Part shown: positions 13,914 through 23,543 of the stretch, piece by piece
Layout: each line of letters opens with the position of its first letter
How positions within the stretch are numbered: position 1 is the first letter of the stretch
Translations under genes and position numbers: made by a program
The notes under the pieces: model-generated
Database searches by the model: none
Seen by the model: the letters and a program-made list of their open reading frames with translations, nothing else
Told to the model about the DNA's origin: nothing
Origin: Bacillota bacterium
Lineage (GTDB): Bacteria; Bacillota; Clostridia; Christensenellales; CAG-138
Reading direction: 5' to 3'
DNA: 33,312 bases
Assembly: GCA_016286445.1 (NCBI GenBank)
Contig: JAEESS010000027.1
Coordinates: forward strand, 1 to 33,312

Positions 13914-14891
13914 TTACAGCATCGTGCGGCGCTGCTCTTCGCGCGAAAGCGGCGAAAGATCCGCCGGCGCGATATCGAACACGGTGCGGCAGCCGGTCTC
14001 GCCGCGCGCCGCCATCCTTCCGATCGCCCGCGCAAACGCCACAAGCACGCCCGCGGTGAACTCCGGATTGGAATCGAGCTTCAAAGAATACTCGATCCGG
14101 TGCGTGTGTTCGTCATGAAGCCCCGTTTTTCCGGTGCGGATCACGAATCCGCCGTGCGGCAGGGCGGCGTGCTTTTCCCGCATTTCTTCCGCGGAAATAA
14201 AGGTCACCGTTGTGTCGTAATCGGCAAAATAGTTCGGCATCGTTTTGATCGCCTGCTCGATCGACGTCTTGTCGGCGTCCGGCGCGGCGACGACATAGCA
14301 TTCGCGCAGATGCTTCTCCCGCGCGCTAAGCTTCGGCGCTTTTCCGGCGCGCACGGCTTCGAGCGCCGTCTCGATCGGCACCGTGTACTGCCTGGCGTCC
14401 AAAACGCCCGGAATGCGCCGGATCGCGTCGGAATGCCCCTGGCTCACGCCGCGTCCCCAGAACGTGTAATCGGTCCCGTCCGGCAGGATCGCGTTCGCGT
14501 ACAGCCGGTTCAGCGAGAACATGCCGGGATCCCAGCCGCAGGAGATCAGCGCAAGCTTTCCGCTCGCCTTTGCCGACGCGTCGACCGCGTCGAAATGCGC
14601 GGGGATGTTCGCGTGCGTGTCGAAGCTGTCGATCACGTTGAAGTCCTTCGCGAGCATCGGCGTAAGCGCCGGCAGATCGGTCGCGCTGCCGCCGCAGAGG
14701 ACGACCGCGTCGATCTCGTCCTTAAAGCGCAGGATATCCTTTGCGGCGTATACCTTCGCGCCGGTTTCCGAACGGACCGCGCTCGGATCGCGCCGCGTAT
14801 AGACGCCGAAAAGCTCCATGTCCGGGTTCTTTAAGATCGCGGCTTCCACGCCGCGTCCGAGGTTTCCGTATCCGTAAATGGCAAGTTTCAT
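13914..14891 (-). CDS. ddh: meso-Diaminopimelate D-dehydrogenase
   Basis: The 325-residue protein makes meso-diaminopimelate in one NADPH-dependent step from tetrahydrodipicolinate and ammonia, feeding peptidoglycan and lysine synthesis. YGYGNLGRG (6-14) is the dinucleotide loop. VYTRRDP binds the cofactor phosphate. The family-specific stretches DSFDTHANIPAH and CGWDPGMFSLNR, then FWGRGVSQGHSDAIRRIPGV, line the substrate pocket, and the final LDSNPEFTAGVLVAFARA matches known Ddh proteins. The length is that of the family (about 326). The start ATG 14889-14891 has AAAAAGGAG upstream. It has a near-consensus promoter, heads the operon with the acyltransferase and ASCH genes, and is probably well expressed. 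Confidence 0.97.
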   Translation of the reverse strand: MKLAIYGYGNLGRGVEAAILKNPDMELFGVYTRRDPSAVRSETGAKVYAAKDILRFKDEIDAVVLCGGSATDLPALTPMLAKDFNVIDSFDTHANIPAHFDAVDASAKASGKLALISCGWDPGMFSLNRLYANAILPDGTDYTFWGRGVSQGHSDAIRRIPGVLDARQYTVPIETALEAVRAGKAPKLSAREKHLRECYVVAAPDADKTSIEQAIKTMPNYFADYDTTVTFISAEEMREKHAALPHGGFVIRTGKTGLHDEHTHRIEYSLKLDSNPEFTAGVLVAFARAIGRMAARGETGCRTVFDIAPADLSPLSREEQRRTML

Positions 14892-14922
14892 AGGGTGCTC
14901 CTTTTTCTGGTTTCACAAAATT

Positions 14923-14950
14923 ATTATATATTATTGCGAGGATTTGTCAA
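14923..14950 (-). promoter_or_regulatory. Consensus sigma-A promoter for ddh operon
   Basis: Perfect TTGACA (-35, 14945-14950) and perfect TATAAT (-10, 14923-14928) are separated by 16 bases, reading leftward, with an AT-rich spacer. It lies between the end of rsmF and the start of ddh. Confidence 0.9.
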
Positions 14951-14963
14951 CCGGACCCGCGGG

Positions 14964-16238
14964 TTATTTCAACAGCCGCAGTCCCTTCGGGTAATGGTTC
15001 TTCAGCATGCCGTCCGAAGCCTTATAAAGCCCCAGCGCGTGTCCCCTGTACATTGCCGCGCCGTAACCCTTTTCGGCGTCCTTCGGAAGCGTTTCGCCGC
15101 GAAGATACCGCATCGCCTCGTCGAAGGAAAGCTCGCATCTGCGGAAAAACGGCGTCTCACCGCCCGCAAGAGCAAGCGCGTGCGCGGGCTCAAACCGGCT
15201 GCCCTTGACTTCGCCCAAAAGAAGCCCCGCCCGCACGAGCTTCACGCCGTCGAACGGGAACGGCATTGCGGGCAGCAACAGCACGCGTCCGTCCTTCAAA
15301 AGCCGGAGCTGTCCCGCGGGAAGACGCACCTGTTCGGAAAACGCCTCGAACGCCGGGACCCGATCGGACCTGCCGGTCGAGAACGCGGCGGGGACCCGTT
15401 CCCCGTTCCGTGCAAGCACCGCGAAAAACTGCCCTTCGCCCGCGCTTGTATGCGGATACAGCCGCCGCATCGAGACAAGCGAAAAATCCGTGTGCCGATC
15501 GAGGAAGTACCGCACCGTCTCCTCGTTCTCCTGCGGGGAAAACGAGCAGGTGGAATAGACGAGCGTACCGCCGGGCTTTACCGCCTTTTGCGCTTCTTCG
15601 AGGATCGCGCGCTGCCGGACCGCGCAGGTCTCGACATGCTCCGGCGACCAGTCGCGCACCGCCTGTTCATCCTTGCGGAACATGGATTCGCCGGCGCACG
15701 GCGCGTCGACGAGCACGGCGTCGCAGCGTGCGGAAAGCCGGTTGCAGACCGTTTTCGGCTCGGCGTTGGTCACGATCGCGTTCACAACGCCCATGCGCTC
15801 CAGATTTCCGGCAAGCACCTCGGCGCGCGACGGCACGATCTCGTTTGAAAACAGCACGCCGCCGCGCATTTTCGCCGCAAGCTGTGCGCTCTTGCCGCCC
15901 GGTGCGGCGCAAAGGTCGAGCACGACCGGCTCGTCCGAAAGATCGAGCGCGGCGACCGGCGCCTGCGCCGTCGCCTCCTGCATATAGAAGAGCCCCGCGG
16001 CATGCAGCGGCGCCGCGTTCGGGTTGAACGTCAAAGGCACCGGCGCGCCGTCCGGGTTTTCCGAAAGGACCGGCAGCGGCAGATCCAGCAGCGCGGAAAG
16101 CGCATTTCGGTCGGTTTTCAGCGTATTGATGTGCAGCGCTTTTTTCGGCGGCTCGCCGAGCGCGGCGCAAAACGCCGGAAACGCCGCGCCGAGCTGCGCC
16201 TGCATACGCGTTAAAAATGCTTCGGGATAGTTTCTCAC
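14964..16238 (-). CDS. rsmF: rRNA cytosine-C5 methyltransferase, RsmB/RsmF family
   Basis: The 424-residue protein methylates a cytosine in ribosomal RNA using S-adenosylmethionine. Visible parts: an N-terminal helper region (1-95) with the ALHINTLKTD strand; the SAM loop DLCAAPGGKS (108-117); motif IV VDAPCAGE with Cys181; motif VI STCSFSPQENEE with Cys231 as the second catalytic cysteine; and a C-terminal PUA-like RNA-binding part ending HYPKGLRLLK, as in RsmF-type proteins. The start is the GTG at 16236-16238, overlapping the addA stop (GTGA), with GGAGG 7 bases before it. The frame open further upstream is a shadow within addA. Coupling to addA is by position; no functional link is evident. 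The exact rRNA target is not predictable. Confidence 0.9.
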   Translation of the reverse strand: MRNYPEAFLTRMQAQLGAAFPAFCAALGEPPKKALHINTLKTDRNALSALLDLPLPVLSENPDGAPVPLTFNPNAAPLHAAGLFYMQEATAQAPVAALDLSDEPVVLDLCAAPGGKSAQLAAKMRGGVLFSNEIVPSRAEVLAGNLERMGVVNAIVTNAEPKTVCNRLSARCDAVLVDAPCAGESMFRKDEQAVRDWSPEHVETCAVRQRAILEEAQKAVKPGGTLVYSTCSFSPQENEETVRYFLDRHTDFSLVSMRRLYPHTSAGEGQFFAVLARNGERVPAAFSTGRSDRVPAFEAFSEQVRLPAGQLRLLKDGRVLLLPAMPFPFDGVKLVRAGLLLGEVKGSRFEPAHALALAGGETPFFRRCELSFDEAMRYLRGETLPKDAEKGYGAAMYRGHALGLYKASDGMLKNHYPKGLRLLK

Positions 16239-19200
16239 AGCAAAACCTCCGTATCCGCGCCCAGGAACACGATATGCCGCTCCTTTACCGGCATGCCGGA
16301 AAGCTTTTCGAGCGCTTCCGCGTACAGCGTGACCTGCCGCGCGTGCTTCTGTGCATATTCCTTCGGATCGCCGGTCACGCGGTCGGTCTTGTAGTCGAGC
16401 AGCACCCATGCGCCGTTTTCGACAAAGCACGCGTCGATCACGCCCTGCAGCAGGATCGGCTCGTCCGAATCCGTGTCGGGCAAAAGCCTGTTTGCGGGCA
16501 TGGGGCAGAGGAAGCCCCATTCGCGCTCGACGCGCGCGGACGCCGCCATGCGAAGGAACAGGGGGGATGTTGCAAACCGCCGGATCGCGTCTGCATGGAA
16601 CGCGCTGACGCCGGAAAGCGCGGAAAGATAGCCTTCGCGCTGTTCTTCGTCCCGCAAAGGCAGGTACTCAAGCGCGCGATGCACCGCGCTGCCCTCCGAA
16701 AGCACGTCGTAGCCGGTCTCGAACGCGGGCTCGCAAAATTCCGGTGCGTCGTCCTTCGAAAGCCCTGTGACCGATGTTTTGTCCGGCAGCGTATCGACGA
16801 TCGGATGCGGGTAGACCCAATCGAAATTTGCCGCAAGCGCGTCCCGTTCCGCGTCGCGCGGGCGCGGGATGCCGCTTGCAGGGATCCGCAGGGCGGCGTA
16901 CGAAAACTCGCTCTTTTTGTGCACGACGGGCGTGATCCGTCCGTTCAGCGCTGAAAGCAGCAGCTTCAGCGCGGTATTGGATTTGCGGATCGAAAGCAGC
17001 GTCGGCACGCTCTGCGTTTCAAACAGCGTTCCGGCGTTCGACGCCGATCCCAAAAGATACAGATCCTGTTTGGCGCGCGTCATGCCCACATACAGCACGC
17101 GCAGCTCTTCCGCCCACGACGCGTCGGAAACCGCGTGCACGGCGTTCATATGCGTCAGCGTCTCGTGCGGTACGCCGTATTCGTCGAAGTACTTCAATCC
17201 CGTGCCGAGCGAAGCTTCCGGCAGCAGCGCCTTCGCTTCGTCCTTCCGATTGAACATGCCGCCGAGCCCCGCATAGAACACGAACGGGAACTCCAGCCCC
17301 TTCGAGGCGTGGACCGTCATGATGCGCACGACGTCCGCCGTGACCGTCGCCGCCGCGCCGAGCTTTTCCGTCGCGCGGACGTTCTCCATAAAGCGCAGAA
17401 ACCCGTGCACACCGCTCATGCCCGCCGCGTCGCAGTCCGCCGCCGCGCGGACGAGCGCGTTGATGTTCGCAAGCCGCTGTTCGCCGCCGGGCAGCACGCC
17501 GATCATCTCGCGGTAGTGCGTTTCGTCCGAGATCCGTTCGATAAGCTCCGAAAGCGGAATGCGCCGCGCCAGCGCTTCATACCGCCCGATCGCGTCGAAG
17601 AACGCCGCGACCTTCGGTTCGGTCTCCCTTGCGGCAAGCAGACAGTCCAAAAGCGCGCCTTTGCGGTCGCGGATGCGAAGCTCCGAAAGCTCAGGATCCG
17701 TAAAGCCGAACAGCGGCGAGCGCAGCACGGCAAGAAGGGGGATGTCCTGACGACGGTTGTCGATCACCGAAAGGAGGCTCAGAAGAAGCTTGACCTCGAT
17801 CGCGTCGAAGTACCCGCCGGACGCCTGCGCAAACGCCGGAACGCCCGCCTCGGCAAGCGTCTGCGCCCAGACGCGCGCGTGCTTTTTGTTCCGCAACAGC
17901 ACCGCAAAATCGCCGTACCGGCAGTCGCGCTCCCCCTTGCCGTCCCTGACCGGACGCTGCATGCGCTCCCGGATCGCGTTTGCCGCAAACCGCGCCTCCG
18001 CCTCGGCGTCTTCGAGCGTTTCTTCGTCGTCCGGATCGTTTTCCTTTTCAAACAGATGCAGCTCGCAGCAGCCGTCCGGCACGTCCGGATTGCCCTGCAA
18101 AAGCCTTGCGCGCGCGTCGTATTCGATCCCGGCGATCGGCTTTTTCATGATCGTCCCGAACACCGCGTTCACCGCGTCGACGACCGCCTTGCCCGAACGG
18201 AAGTTGTGCCCGAGGTCGATGCGCGCGCCGCGTTCGCCCCGGAACGTCTCGCATTTTTCCAAGAAGAGTCCCGGCTCCGCCATGCGGAAGCGATAGATCG
18301 ACTGCTTGACGTCGCCGACGAAGAACAGCCCGCCGGGCCGTGCGATGCGGTTCAGGATCGTCTCCTGCACGCGGTTACTGTCCTGATACTCGTCCACGAT
18401 GATCGCAAGATAGCGCTCGCGGTACTCCGCGGCGATCTCGTCGTCCTTTAAGATCTCGATCGTCATATGCTCAAGGTCCGAAAAATCGACCGCGTTTTTC
18501 TCGCGCTTCGCGTTTGCGAACGCTTCAAGATACGTCCGCATCAGCGCATAGAACGAGCGGAGGACCGGCGCCGCCGCAAGCTCGCGCTCCCAAAGCGTGT
18601 CGTTCGTCTCGGCATTGCGCTCCGCCTGCGCCTTGATGACGTCGCGGAACATGGCTTTTGCCTTCTGTACGCCCGCTTTGTCTTCCTCCGGCGTGCCGTT
18701 CGGAAAGCGCAGCGAGTCCTTGATCTCCAAAATGCCCGAGAGCGCCGCGGCATAGCCCGCGCGCGTATCCTGCAGCAGCGCGCCGCGTGCGCGCGCCAGA
18801 AGCTCGGACAGGATCGAAAGGATCTTGCCGTATGCGGATGGGACCCGATCGGTCTCCGCCTGCAGCGCGCCGATCGCGCGCAAAAGCTCCGCCTTGTCGC
18901 TTTCGAGCGCAAAGACGAGCTGTTTTTCAAACGCGTCCCGATCTTCGAGCGCCGCTTCATTCTGCGCCATCCAGCCCAAAGGATCCGGCTGCGCGGACAG
19001 AAAGTCTTCAAAGCTCTCCATTGCCGCAAGCAGCGCGGGCTCGTTGCCGAACGCGACGATCAGCGCGCGGTAGTCCGTCGCCTGCGTTCCGGCAAGCGCA
19101 TCGAGCGCTGCGTTTCGCGTTTCGGCGCGCAGGACCGCGGTCTCGGTCTCGTCGAGCGTTTTGCACGACGGCGTGAGCCCCACGCGGAAGAAGTGCCGGA

Positions 19201-19522
19201 ACACGACCCGGGCGCAGAACGCGTCGATCGTGGAGATGCTGGCGTTGGCGACCGCCGCCGCCTGCCTGCGGTATTCGGCTTTTTTCGCGCCGCTCTCCTT
19301 TTGCGCGGCTTCCGTGAGCCGCTTCGATATGCGCGCCTTCATCTCGCCCGCCGCGGCGCGCGTAAAGGTCAGCACGAGCATCCGGTCGACCGGCACGCCC
19401 TCGGTCACGAGCCGGAACACGCGCTCGGTGAGCACGGTCGTTTTGCCCGCGCCAGCCGCCGCGGATACGATCAGGTTGCCGTTTTTGGTAATGGCGTCGA
19501 TCTGTGCGTCGGTAAAGCTCAT
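16235..19522 (-). CDS. addA: ATP-dependent helicase/nuclease subunit A
   Basis: The 1095-residue subunit of the AddAB complex unwinds and resects DNA double-strand ends for RecA-mediated repair. All UvrD-type helicase motifs are visible: Walker A SAAAGAGKTT (20-29); LTFTRAAAGEMK; DEYQD (377-381); GDVKQSIYRF (403-412); IMTVHASKGLEFPF and YVGMTRAKQDLYLL further on. The C-terminal PD-(D/E)xK nuclease is intact: GVIDACF then LLDYKTD (DYK at 1043-1045), followed by QVTLYAEAL. At 1095 residues it is shorter than B. subtilis AddA (1232), with no missing motif. The ATG overlaps the addB stop (ATGA, 19519-19522). Confidence 0.97.
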   Translation of the reverse strand: MSFTDAQIDAITKNGNLIVSAAAGAGKTTVLTERVFRLVTEGVPVDRMLVLTFTRAAAGEMKARISKRLTEAAQKESGAKKAEYRRQAAAVANASISTIDAFCARVVFRHFFRVGLTPSCKTLDETETAVLRAETRNAALDALAGTQATDYRALIVAFGNEPALLAAMESFEDFLSAQPDPLGWMAQNEAALEDRDAFEKQLVFALESDKAELLRAIGALQAETDRVPSAYGKILSILSELLARARGALLQDTRAGYAAALSGILEIKDSLRFPNGTPEEDKAGVQKAKAMFRDVIKAQAERNAETNDTLWERELAAAPVLRSFYALMRTYLEAFANAKREKNAVDFSDLEHMTIEILKDDEIAAEYRERYLAIIVDEYQDSNRVQETILNRIARPGGLFFVGDVKQSIYRFRMAEPGLFLEKCETFRGERGARIDLGHNFRSGKAVVDAVNAVFGTIMKKPIAGIEYDARARLLQGNPDVPDGCCELHLFEKENDPDDEETLEDAEAEARFAANAIRERMQRPVRDGKGERDCRYGDFAVLLRNKKHARVWAQTLAEAGVPAFAQASGGYFDAIEVKLLLSLLSVIDNRRQDIPLLAVLRSPLFGFTDPELSELRIRDRKGALLDCLLAARETEPKVAAFFDAIGRYEALARRIPLSELIERISDETHYREMIGVLPGGEQRLANINALVRAAADCDAAGMSGVHGFLRFMENVRATEKLGAAATVTADVVRIMTVHASKGLEFPFVFYAGLGGMFNRKDEAKALLPEASLGTGLKYFDEYGVPHETLTHMNAVHAVSDASWAEELRVLYVGMTRAKQDLYLLGSASNAGTLFETQSVPTLLSIRKSNTALKLLLSALNGRITPVVHKKSEFSYAALRIPASGIPRPRDAERDALAANFDWVYPHPIVDTLPDKTSVTGLSKDDAPEFCEPAFETGYDVLSEGSAVHRALEYLPLRDEEQREGYLSALSGVSAFHADAIRRFATSPLFLRMAASARVEREWGFLCPMPANRLLPDTDSDEPILLQGVIDACFVENGAWVLLDYKTDRVTGDPKEYAQKHARQVTLYAEALEKLSGMPVKERHIVFLGADTEVLL

Positions 19523-22500
19523 TGTTCGTCGCCTCCCTTCGGAAGAAGGTCGGATAATTTCAGTTTCTGTACATAGCGCGTTTTGCAGTCGAGCTGCCGG
19601 TCAAAGCGGCAGACCGCGCCGTACGGGCACCAGGTGCATGCCGACTCGGTCGGATAGATGTTCGCTTCGCCGGAAAGGATGCGCCCGGCGTTCGTCGCCG
19701 CCGTTTTCAGCGCCTGCTCCTTCAGCGATTCGAGCTCCTCCCGCGTGACAAGATCTCCCGCGTAGCCATCCTTTTTGACCGTCAGCTTCTTGATCATCGC
19801 GGACTTTTTATCGAACAGGGCGTCGCTTGCGCGGATCGCCGTCTCGTCGCTCGCCGTCACGCCGGACAGCGGGTTCATCGGCGTTTCGTCCTGCGAAGCC
19901 GGCGGATCGGCGGACAGCGGCATATAATACATGCCGACCGCCTCGCCGCCGAGCTGCTTTGCGACTTCGAGGTACAGCGGAAGCTGGATGGTCTCGCCGC
20001 TGCTGAACTTCGACGGATCAAAGTTATGGTTTCTGCCGGTCTTATAGTCCACGATACGGAACATCGAGCCGTCCGGCGTTCGGTCGATGCGGTCGATCTT
20101 GCCGCTGACCCGGATCTTCGTGCCGTCCGAAAGCACCAGCGAAACGGGCTCCAGTTCGCCGTTTTTGCCGAAGCCAGCCTCGGTTGCGGCAATCGTGAAG
20201 CTGCCCGTCTGGATCTGCCGCAGCACGGAATAGACGCACCAGCGGATCATGCGGATGCGGATGATCAGCGCTTCCCGCTGCCGCACGTTGCGTTCAAAGA
20301 TGCCGTCGTTGTGCTCCTTCTGCAGCGGCGGCAGGATACGGTCCAGGATCGCGTCCGCCTCTGCGTTCGTCATGGCTCTGAGGTTCTTGCCTTCGCTCTG
20401 CGCGGTCCGCACAAACAAGTCCAGCGCGTCGTGCAAAAACGTCCCGACGTTGTCCGCGCGCTCGGTCGCTTCCTTGCGCTCCTCGGCGGACAGTCCGTAT
20501 TTCAGATACTGCGCGAACGGACAGCGCGCAAACTGCTCCAATCGGCTTGCGCTCATCGACGGCGCTTCGCCGTACAGCCTTCTTGCAAGCGTTTTGCCGA
20601 GCTGCGTCTCCGCTTTCGTACCGGCGCGCGCGGAAAGAAGCGCCTGCGCCGCGTCCGCGTAGTTCGGATCGTTTTCATAATAGGCAAGCAGCGGCGGAAG
20701 ATTCGGCAGGATCACGCCCTCGGTGCGATAGACCCTTAAAAGCTCCGAAAGCCGCTCAAAGCCGACCTCGACCGACGAAGGAAGCTTGCCGCTTTGCCGC
20801 ACGATCATCTCGGGCGCGGGCTCCGGCAAAAGCGTTTCGACCGTCTTGAGGAGCGGCGAGGGAACAAGCTCGCCCGACGCGCCGGCGCACGGGTATGAGA
20901 AGAAGATGCGTTCCGTCGCCTTGGTCAAAAGCGTATAGAGCTGCAGACGGTCCGCTTCCGAAAGGAGCTGCGTCTTGCCCCAGACCGACAGTCCCGTCGA
21001 TTCCATCTGATCCAGCTCCGCGTCGTTTAAAAGCGCGTCGTCGCTGCGCGACGGGGGAAACACGCCCTCGGTGCAGCCGAGCAGAAACAGTACGCGGCTG
21101 CGGTTCAGGCGCGTACGGACGAGATCGCCGAGCACGACCTGGTCCGAGCTTCCGGGCAGCACGCCGATCTGATAGCCGGAAAGCCCCTCTTCGAGCAGTG
21201 CGCAAAACTCTTTGCTTCCCATCGGCACGTCGCCCATGATCGCGTCGATCTGCGTGAACAGCGTCATCAGCGTGTTCCACATCTGCGCGTAGGTCTGCGC
21301 GTCCTGCGCTTCCCCGGAGGAAAGCAGCGCGTCCGCCTCGGCTTCAAGCCGTTCCCGAAGTCCCGCGTCCTTCAGATATCGGTACACGCCGCGGACCTTG
21401 CCGCCCGCCGTCTTTTCGGCAAGCGCTTCCTTGAGACGCAGAAGCTTCGGCACAAGGATCGCGCGCGCTTTTTCCGCTTCCTCGGGCACCTCGCCGATCG
21501 AAAGGGGCTCCTGCAGCGCGCTTCCGAACAGCCCGTAGCGCAGAAGATAGTTTTCGAGGATCTCGGTATCGAACGGATCGACGCCCGCGTAGCCGCTTTT
21601 GAGCACATGCAGCAGGTCGTTGACGTTCAGCGCGTTCGTCGCCGCGCGGACCGAGGACAGCACGAAATCCGCCGCCGCGTGTCCGAGGATCGGACGCGTC
21701 GTGTCAAAGAACAGCGGGATCTTCCGAAGCCGGCACGCGCGCCTGAGAAGCGGCGCATAGACCTCCAGCGAGGAAACGACGATCGCGATATCCGAATAGC
21801 GCAGGGTGTCGTCTGCCCGGATCATATCGAGGATCCGGTCCGCGGTCATGTCCGCTTCCATCGCCTGCGTCGCGCAGCCGGTGACGCGCACCGCGCCGTT
21901 TTCCCCGGCAAACGGCCTCGGCTCGGGCATAAAGAGCCCGCGGCAGAGATGGTTCAGCGCGGGATCGACCGGAACGCTCTGCTGCTCGAACGTGCGCACG
22001 GAAACCGGGATGCCGCGCTCGGCGCAGAATGCGGTCAGAACCGCCGCGCGCGCCTCCTCCGGCGCAAAGAGCGCCGAAAGCGCCGGATCCTCCTCAGCGC
22101 GAAGCGTGACGGTGACGTGCTTTGCGTGCGTGATGATGCCCTCTAAAAGACGGATCACCTGCTCGCGCGTGCGGTCGAGATCGTCGACGTACACGAACGT
22201 GTCGGAAAGGTCCGCCTCGGAAAGCGCCGCAAGCGCTTCGGAAAGAAGATCCTGCGCGGTAAGGTAGCGCGATGCGAGAAACGTTTCGCTTTCGCGGTAA
22301 ATGAGAAGGATGTCGTGCAGCTTCCGGTACAGAAGCGAATCGGGATCGAGCGACGCGATCGCTTTTTCAAGGTCGTCCGGCGTGATGCAGCTCTGCTTGA
22401 GCCTGCCGATCCAGTCGTCCATCACCCCGGCAAACCCGTGCGACTGCGACACACGCGAAAAGACCGTCAGCCGATTGCGCGTGCGGTATGCCGCGCGGCG

Positions 22501-22773
22501 CAGCACCATCTGGCGCCCCTCGACGGACAGGAACGGACGCGTATGCCCCGTACGCGTGAGAAGCCGCTCGGAGAAGCGTTCAAAGCTGTATACCTCTACG
22601 CCCAAAAGCCCGCCGAGCGCTTTCGTAAGCTTTTGCTCCGCGGCATAGGTCGCCTGCTCCGGCACAAGCAGGATCGCATGCTCGCCCCGTTCGCGATGTG
22701 TTCGGATCGCGTCGTACAGCGCAGTGCTCTTGCCGGTATGCGCGCCGCCGCGGTAAATCGTCAGTGATGCCAT
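19519..22773 (-). CDS. addB: ATP-dependent helicase/nuclease subunit B
   Basis: The 1084-residue partner of AddA processes the 5'-ended strand and, in the family, reads the Chi-like site. A Walker A of AddB type, GGAHTGKS (9-16), starts the inactivated helicase-like part. The C-terminal nuclease has RIVDYKTGRN. Four cysteines for a 4Fe-4S cluster are present: one in FARCPFAQYL (about 760), and Cys1046, Cys1049 and Cys1055 in CTWCPYGAVC, the same 3-6 spacing as in B. subtilis AddB. The start is ATG 22771-22773 with GAGGAG upstream. It leads the addB-addA-rsmF operon. No sharp promoter is visible in the 122-bp gap to thpR; co-transcription with thpR is possible. Confidence 0.97.
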   Translation of the reverse strand: MASLTIYRGGAHTGKSTALYDAIRTHRERGEHAILLVPEQATYAAEQKLTKALGGLLGVEVYSFERFSERLLTRTGHTRPFLSVEGRQMVLRRAAYRTRNRLTVFSRVSQSHGFAGVMDDWIGRLKQSCITPDDLEKAIASLDPDSLLYRKLHDILLIYRESETFLASRYLTAQDLLSEALAALSEADLSDTFVYVDDLDRTREQVIRLLEGIITHAKHVTVTLRAEEDPALSALFAPEEARAAVLTAFCAERGIPVSVRTFEQQSVPVDPALNHLCRGLFMPEPRPFAGENGAVRVTGCATQAMEADMTADRILDMIRADDTLRYSDIAIVVSSLEVYAPLLRRACRLRKIPLFFDTTRPILGHAAADFVLSSVRAATNALNVNDLLHVLKSGYAGVDPFDTEILENYLLRYGLFGSALQEPLSIGEVPEEAEKARAILVPKLLRLKEALAEKTAGGKVRGVYRYLKDAGLRERLEAEADALLSSGEAQDAQTYAQMWNTLMTLFTQIDAIMGDVPMGSKEFCALLEEGLSGYQIGVLPGSSDQVVLGDLVRTRLNRSRVLFLLGCTEGVFPPSRSDDALLNDAELDQMESTGLSVWGKTQLLSEADRLQLYTLLTKATERIFFSYPCAGASGELVPSPLLKTVETLLPEPAPEMIVRQSGKLPSSVEVGFERLSELLRVYRTEGVILPNLPPLLAYYENDPNYADAAQALLSARAGTKAETQLGKTLARRLYGEAPSMSASRLEQFARCPFAQYLKYGLSAEERKEATERADNVGTFLHDALDLFVRTAQSEGKNLRAMTNAEADAILDRILPPLQKEHNDGIFERNVRQREALIIRIRMIRWCVYSVLRQIQTGSFTIAATEAGFGKNGELEPVSLVLSDGTKIRVSGKIDRIDRTPDGSMFRIVDYKTGRNHNFDPSKFSSGETIQLPLYLEVAKQLGGEAVGMYYMPLSADPPASQDETPMNPLSGVTASDETAIRASDALFDKKSAMIKKLTVKKDGYAGDLVTREELESLKEQALKTAATNAGRILSGEANIYPTESACTWCPYGAVCRFDRQLDCKTRYVQKLKLSDLLPKGGDEQ

Positions 22774-22799
22774 AGCTGCTCCTCAAGCATATTGTTTGA

Positions 22800-22895
22800 A
22801 CCGAAAACTGAAGAATTAAAAACTGAAAAACGGAGGGGGATTTTCCGGAGGAAAATCTTCGATCATTCTTCGATTTTCAGTATTCATGATTCATT
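22800..22895. repeat. AT-rich inverted repeat tract between thpR and addB
   Basis: The hairpin GATTTTCC-GGA-GGAAAATC (22839-22857) is flanked by short GAAAACTGAAGAATT and AAAACTGAAAAA phrases; GAAAATC (22851) also pairs with GATTTTC (22873). AT-rich, it stands out from the GC-rich genes around it. It may slow or stop leftward transcription after thpR, but it lacks a clean T run. Confidence 0.6.
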
Positions 22896-23417
22896 TCAAA
22901 ATGTTTCCATATGCACGGGCGTATAGACCATGCGCCCGTTTTCGTTGGTGCTCTCATAGAGCACGATCGAGCGTACGGTAAACGCCGCGTTCGGAACGGC
23001 GACTTTTTTGAGGTCCCCGTGTTCGACGGCGCGGGCAAGCGTGATGTGCGGCGTGAACCGCACCTTGCCGCCCGCAAAGCCGTATTCAAAGAGCGCGGCT
23101 TCGAGCGTTTCGTGAATGCGGTTGAGCTCGTCCAGATCGCCGGTCACGGAGAGATAGCTTGTCCGCGCGCCGCCGTGCGTGAACGAGCCGAGCGCGCCGA
23201 GCCGCAAAAGAAACGGACGCGCGTCCCTGACCGCCGCGTGCATGGCGGACGCGATGTCGGCAAGCGCATTGCTTTCGCCCAGAAAGCGCAGCGTGATATG
23301 GAAATTGCCCGTCGGAACAAACCTGCCCGCGGTGCTGATGCTCCTTAAGCCCGCCTCAGCGGTACTGACGGCGCGCTGCACGTCCTTCGGCAGCGGCACG
23401 GCGATAAATAAGCGCAT
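22896..23417 (-). CDS. thpR: RNA 2',3'-cyclic phosphodiesterase (2H family)
   Basis: The 173-residue protein of the 2H phosphoesterase superfamily (formerly 2'-5' RNA ligase) opens 2',3'-cyclic phosphate ends to 2'-phosphates. The N-terminal MRLFIAVPLP is characteristic. Two H-x-T motifs form the active site: HITLRFLG (His40) and HITLAR (His124). The start is ATG 23415-23417 with AAAAGGGG upstream. It is transcribed from its own promoter and followed by addB 122 bases on. Cellular substrate is not known in most bacteria. Confidence 0.92.
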   Translation of the reverse strand: MRLFIAVPLPKDVQRAVSTAEAGLRSISTAGRFVPTGNFHITLRFLGESNALADIASAMHAAVRDARPFLLRLGALGSFTHGGARTSYLSVTGDLDELNRIHETLEAALFEYGFAGGKVRFTPHITLARAVEHGDLKKVAVPNAAFTVRSIVLYESTNENGRMVYTPVHMETF

Positions 23418-23446
23418 ATTGATCCCCTTTTTGCGTTGATAATACT

Positions 23447-23475
23447 ATTATACGAAACTTTCGGACATTTGTATA
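23447..23475 (-). promoter_or_regulatory. Probable promoter for thpR
   Basis: Perfect TATAAT (-10, 23447-23452) and weak TATACA (-35, 23470-23475) with a 17-base spacer, reading leftward. Confidence 0.65.
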
Positions 23476-23512
23476 GGTTTTCTCTTTCCTATTTGTGATT
23501 TATTTGCTATAC

Positions 23513-23518
23513 TATAAT
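23513..23518 (+). promoter_or_regulatory. Probable -10 element for the solute-binding-like gene
   Basis: Perfect TATAAT in an AT-rich stretch about 170 bases before the gene; no convincing -35 is seen. Transcripts from here would carry the repeat leader at 23544-23690. Confidence 0.45.
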
Positions 23519-23543
23519 CGGAGTATGTTAAAATGCGCCGAAG

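Noticed and set aside
16239-16520. 94-residue N-terminal extension of RsmF
   Set aside because: It lies in the wrong frame of addA, and the extra residues are shadow-like; the GTG overlapping the addA stop has GGAGG at the right distance and gives the normal family length.
17135-19576. Two long rightward open frames opposite addA (438 and 369 codons)
   Set aside because: Both are complements of motif-bearing addA sequence and rich in Arg and Ala, typical of GC-rich shadows.
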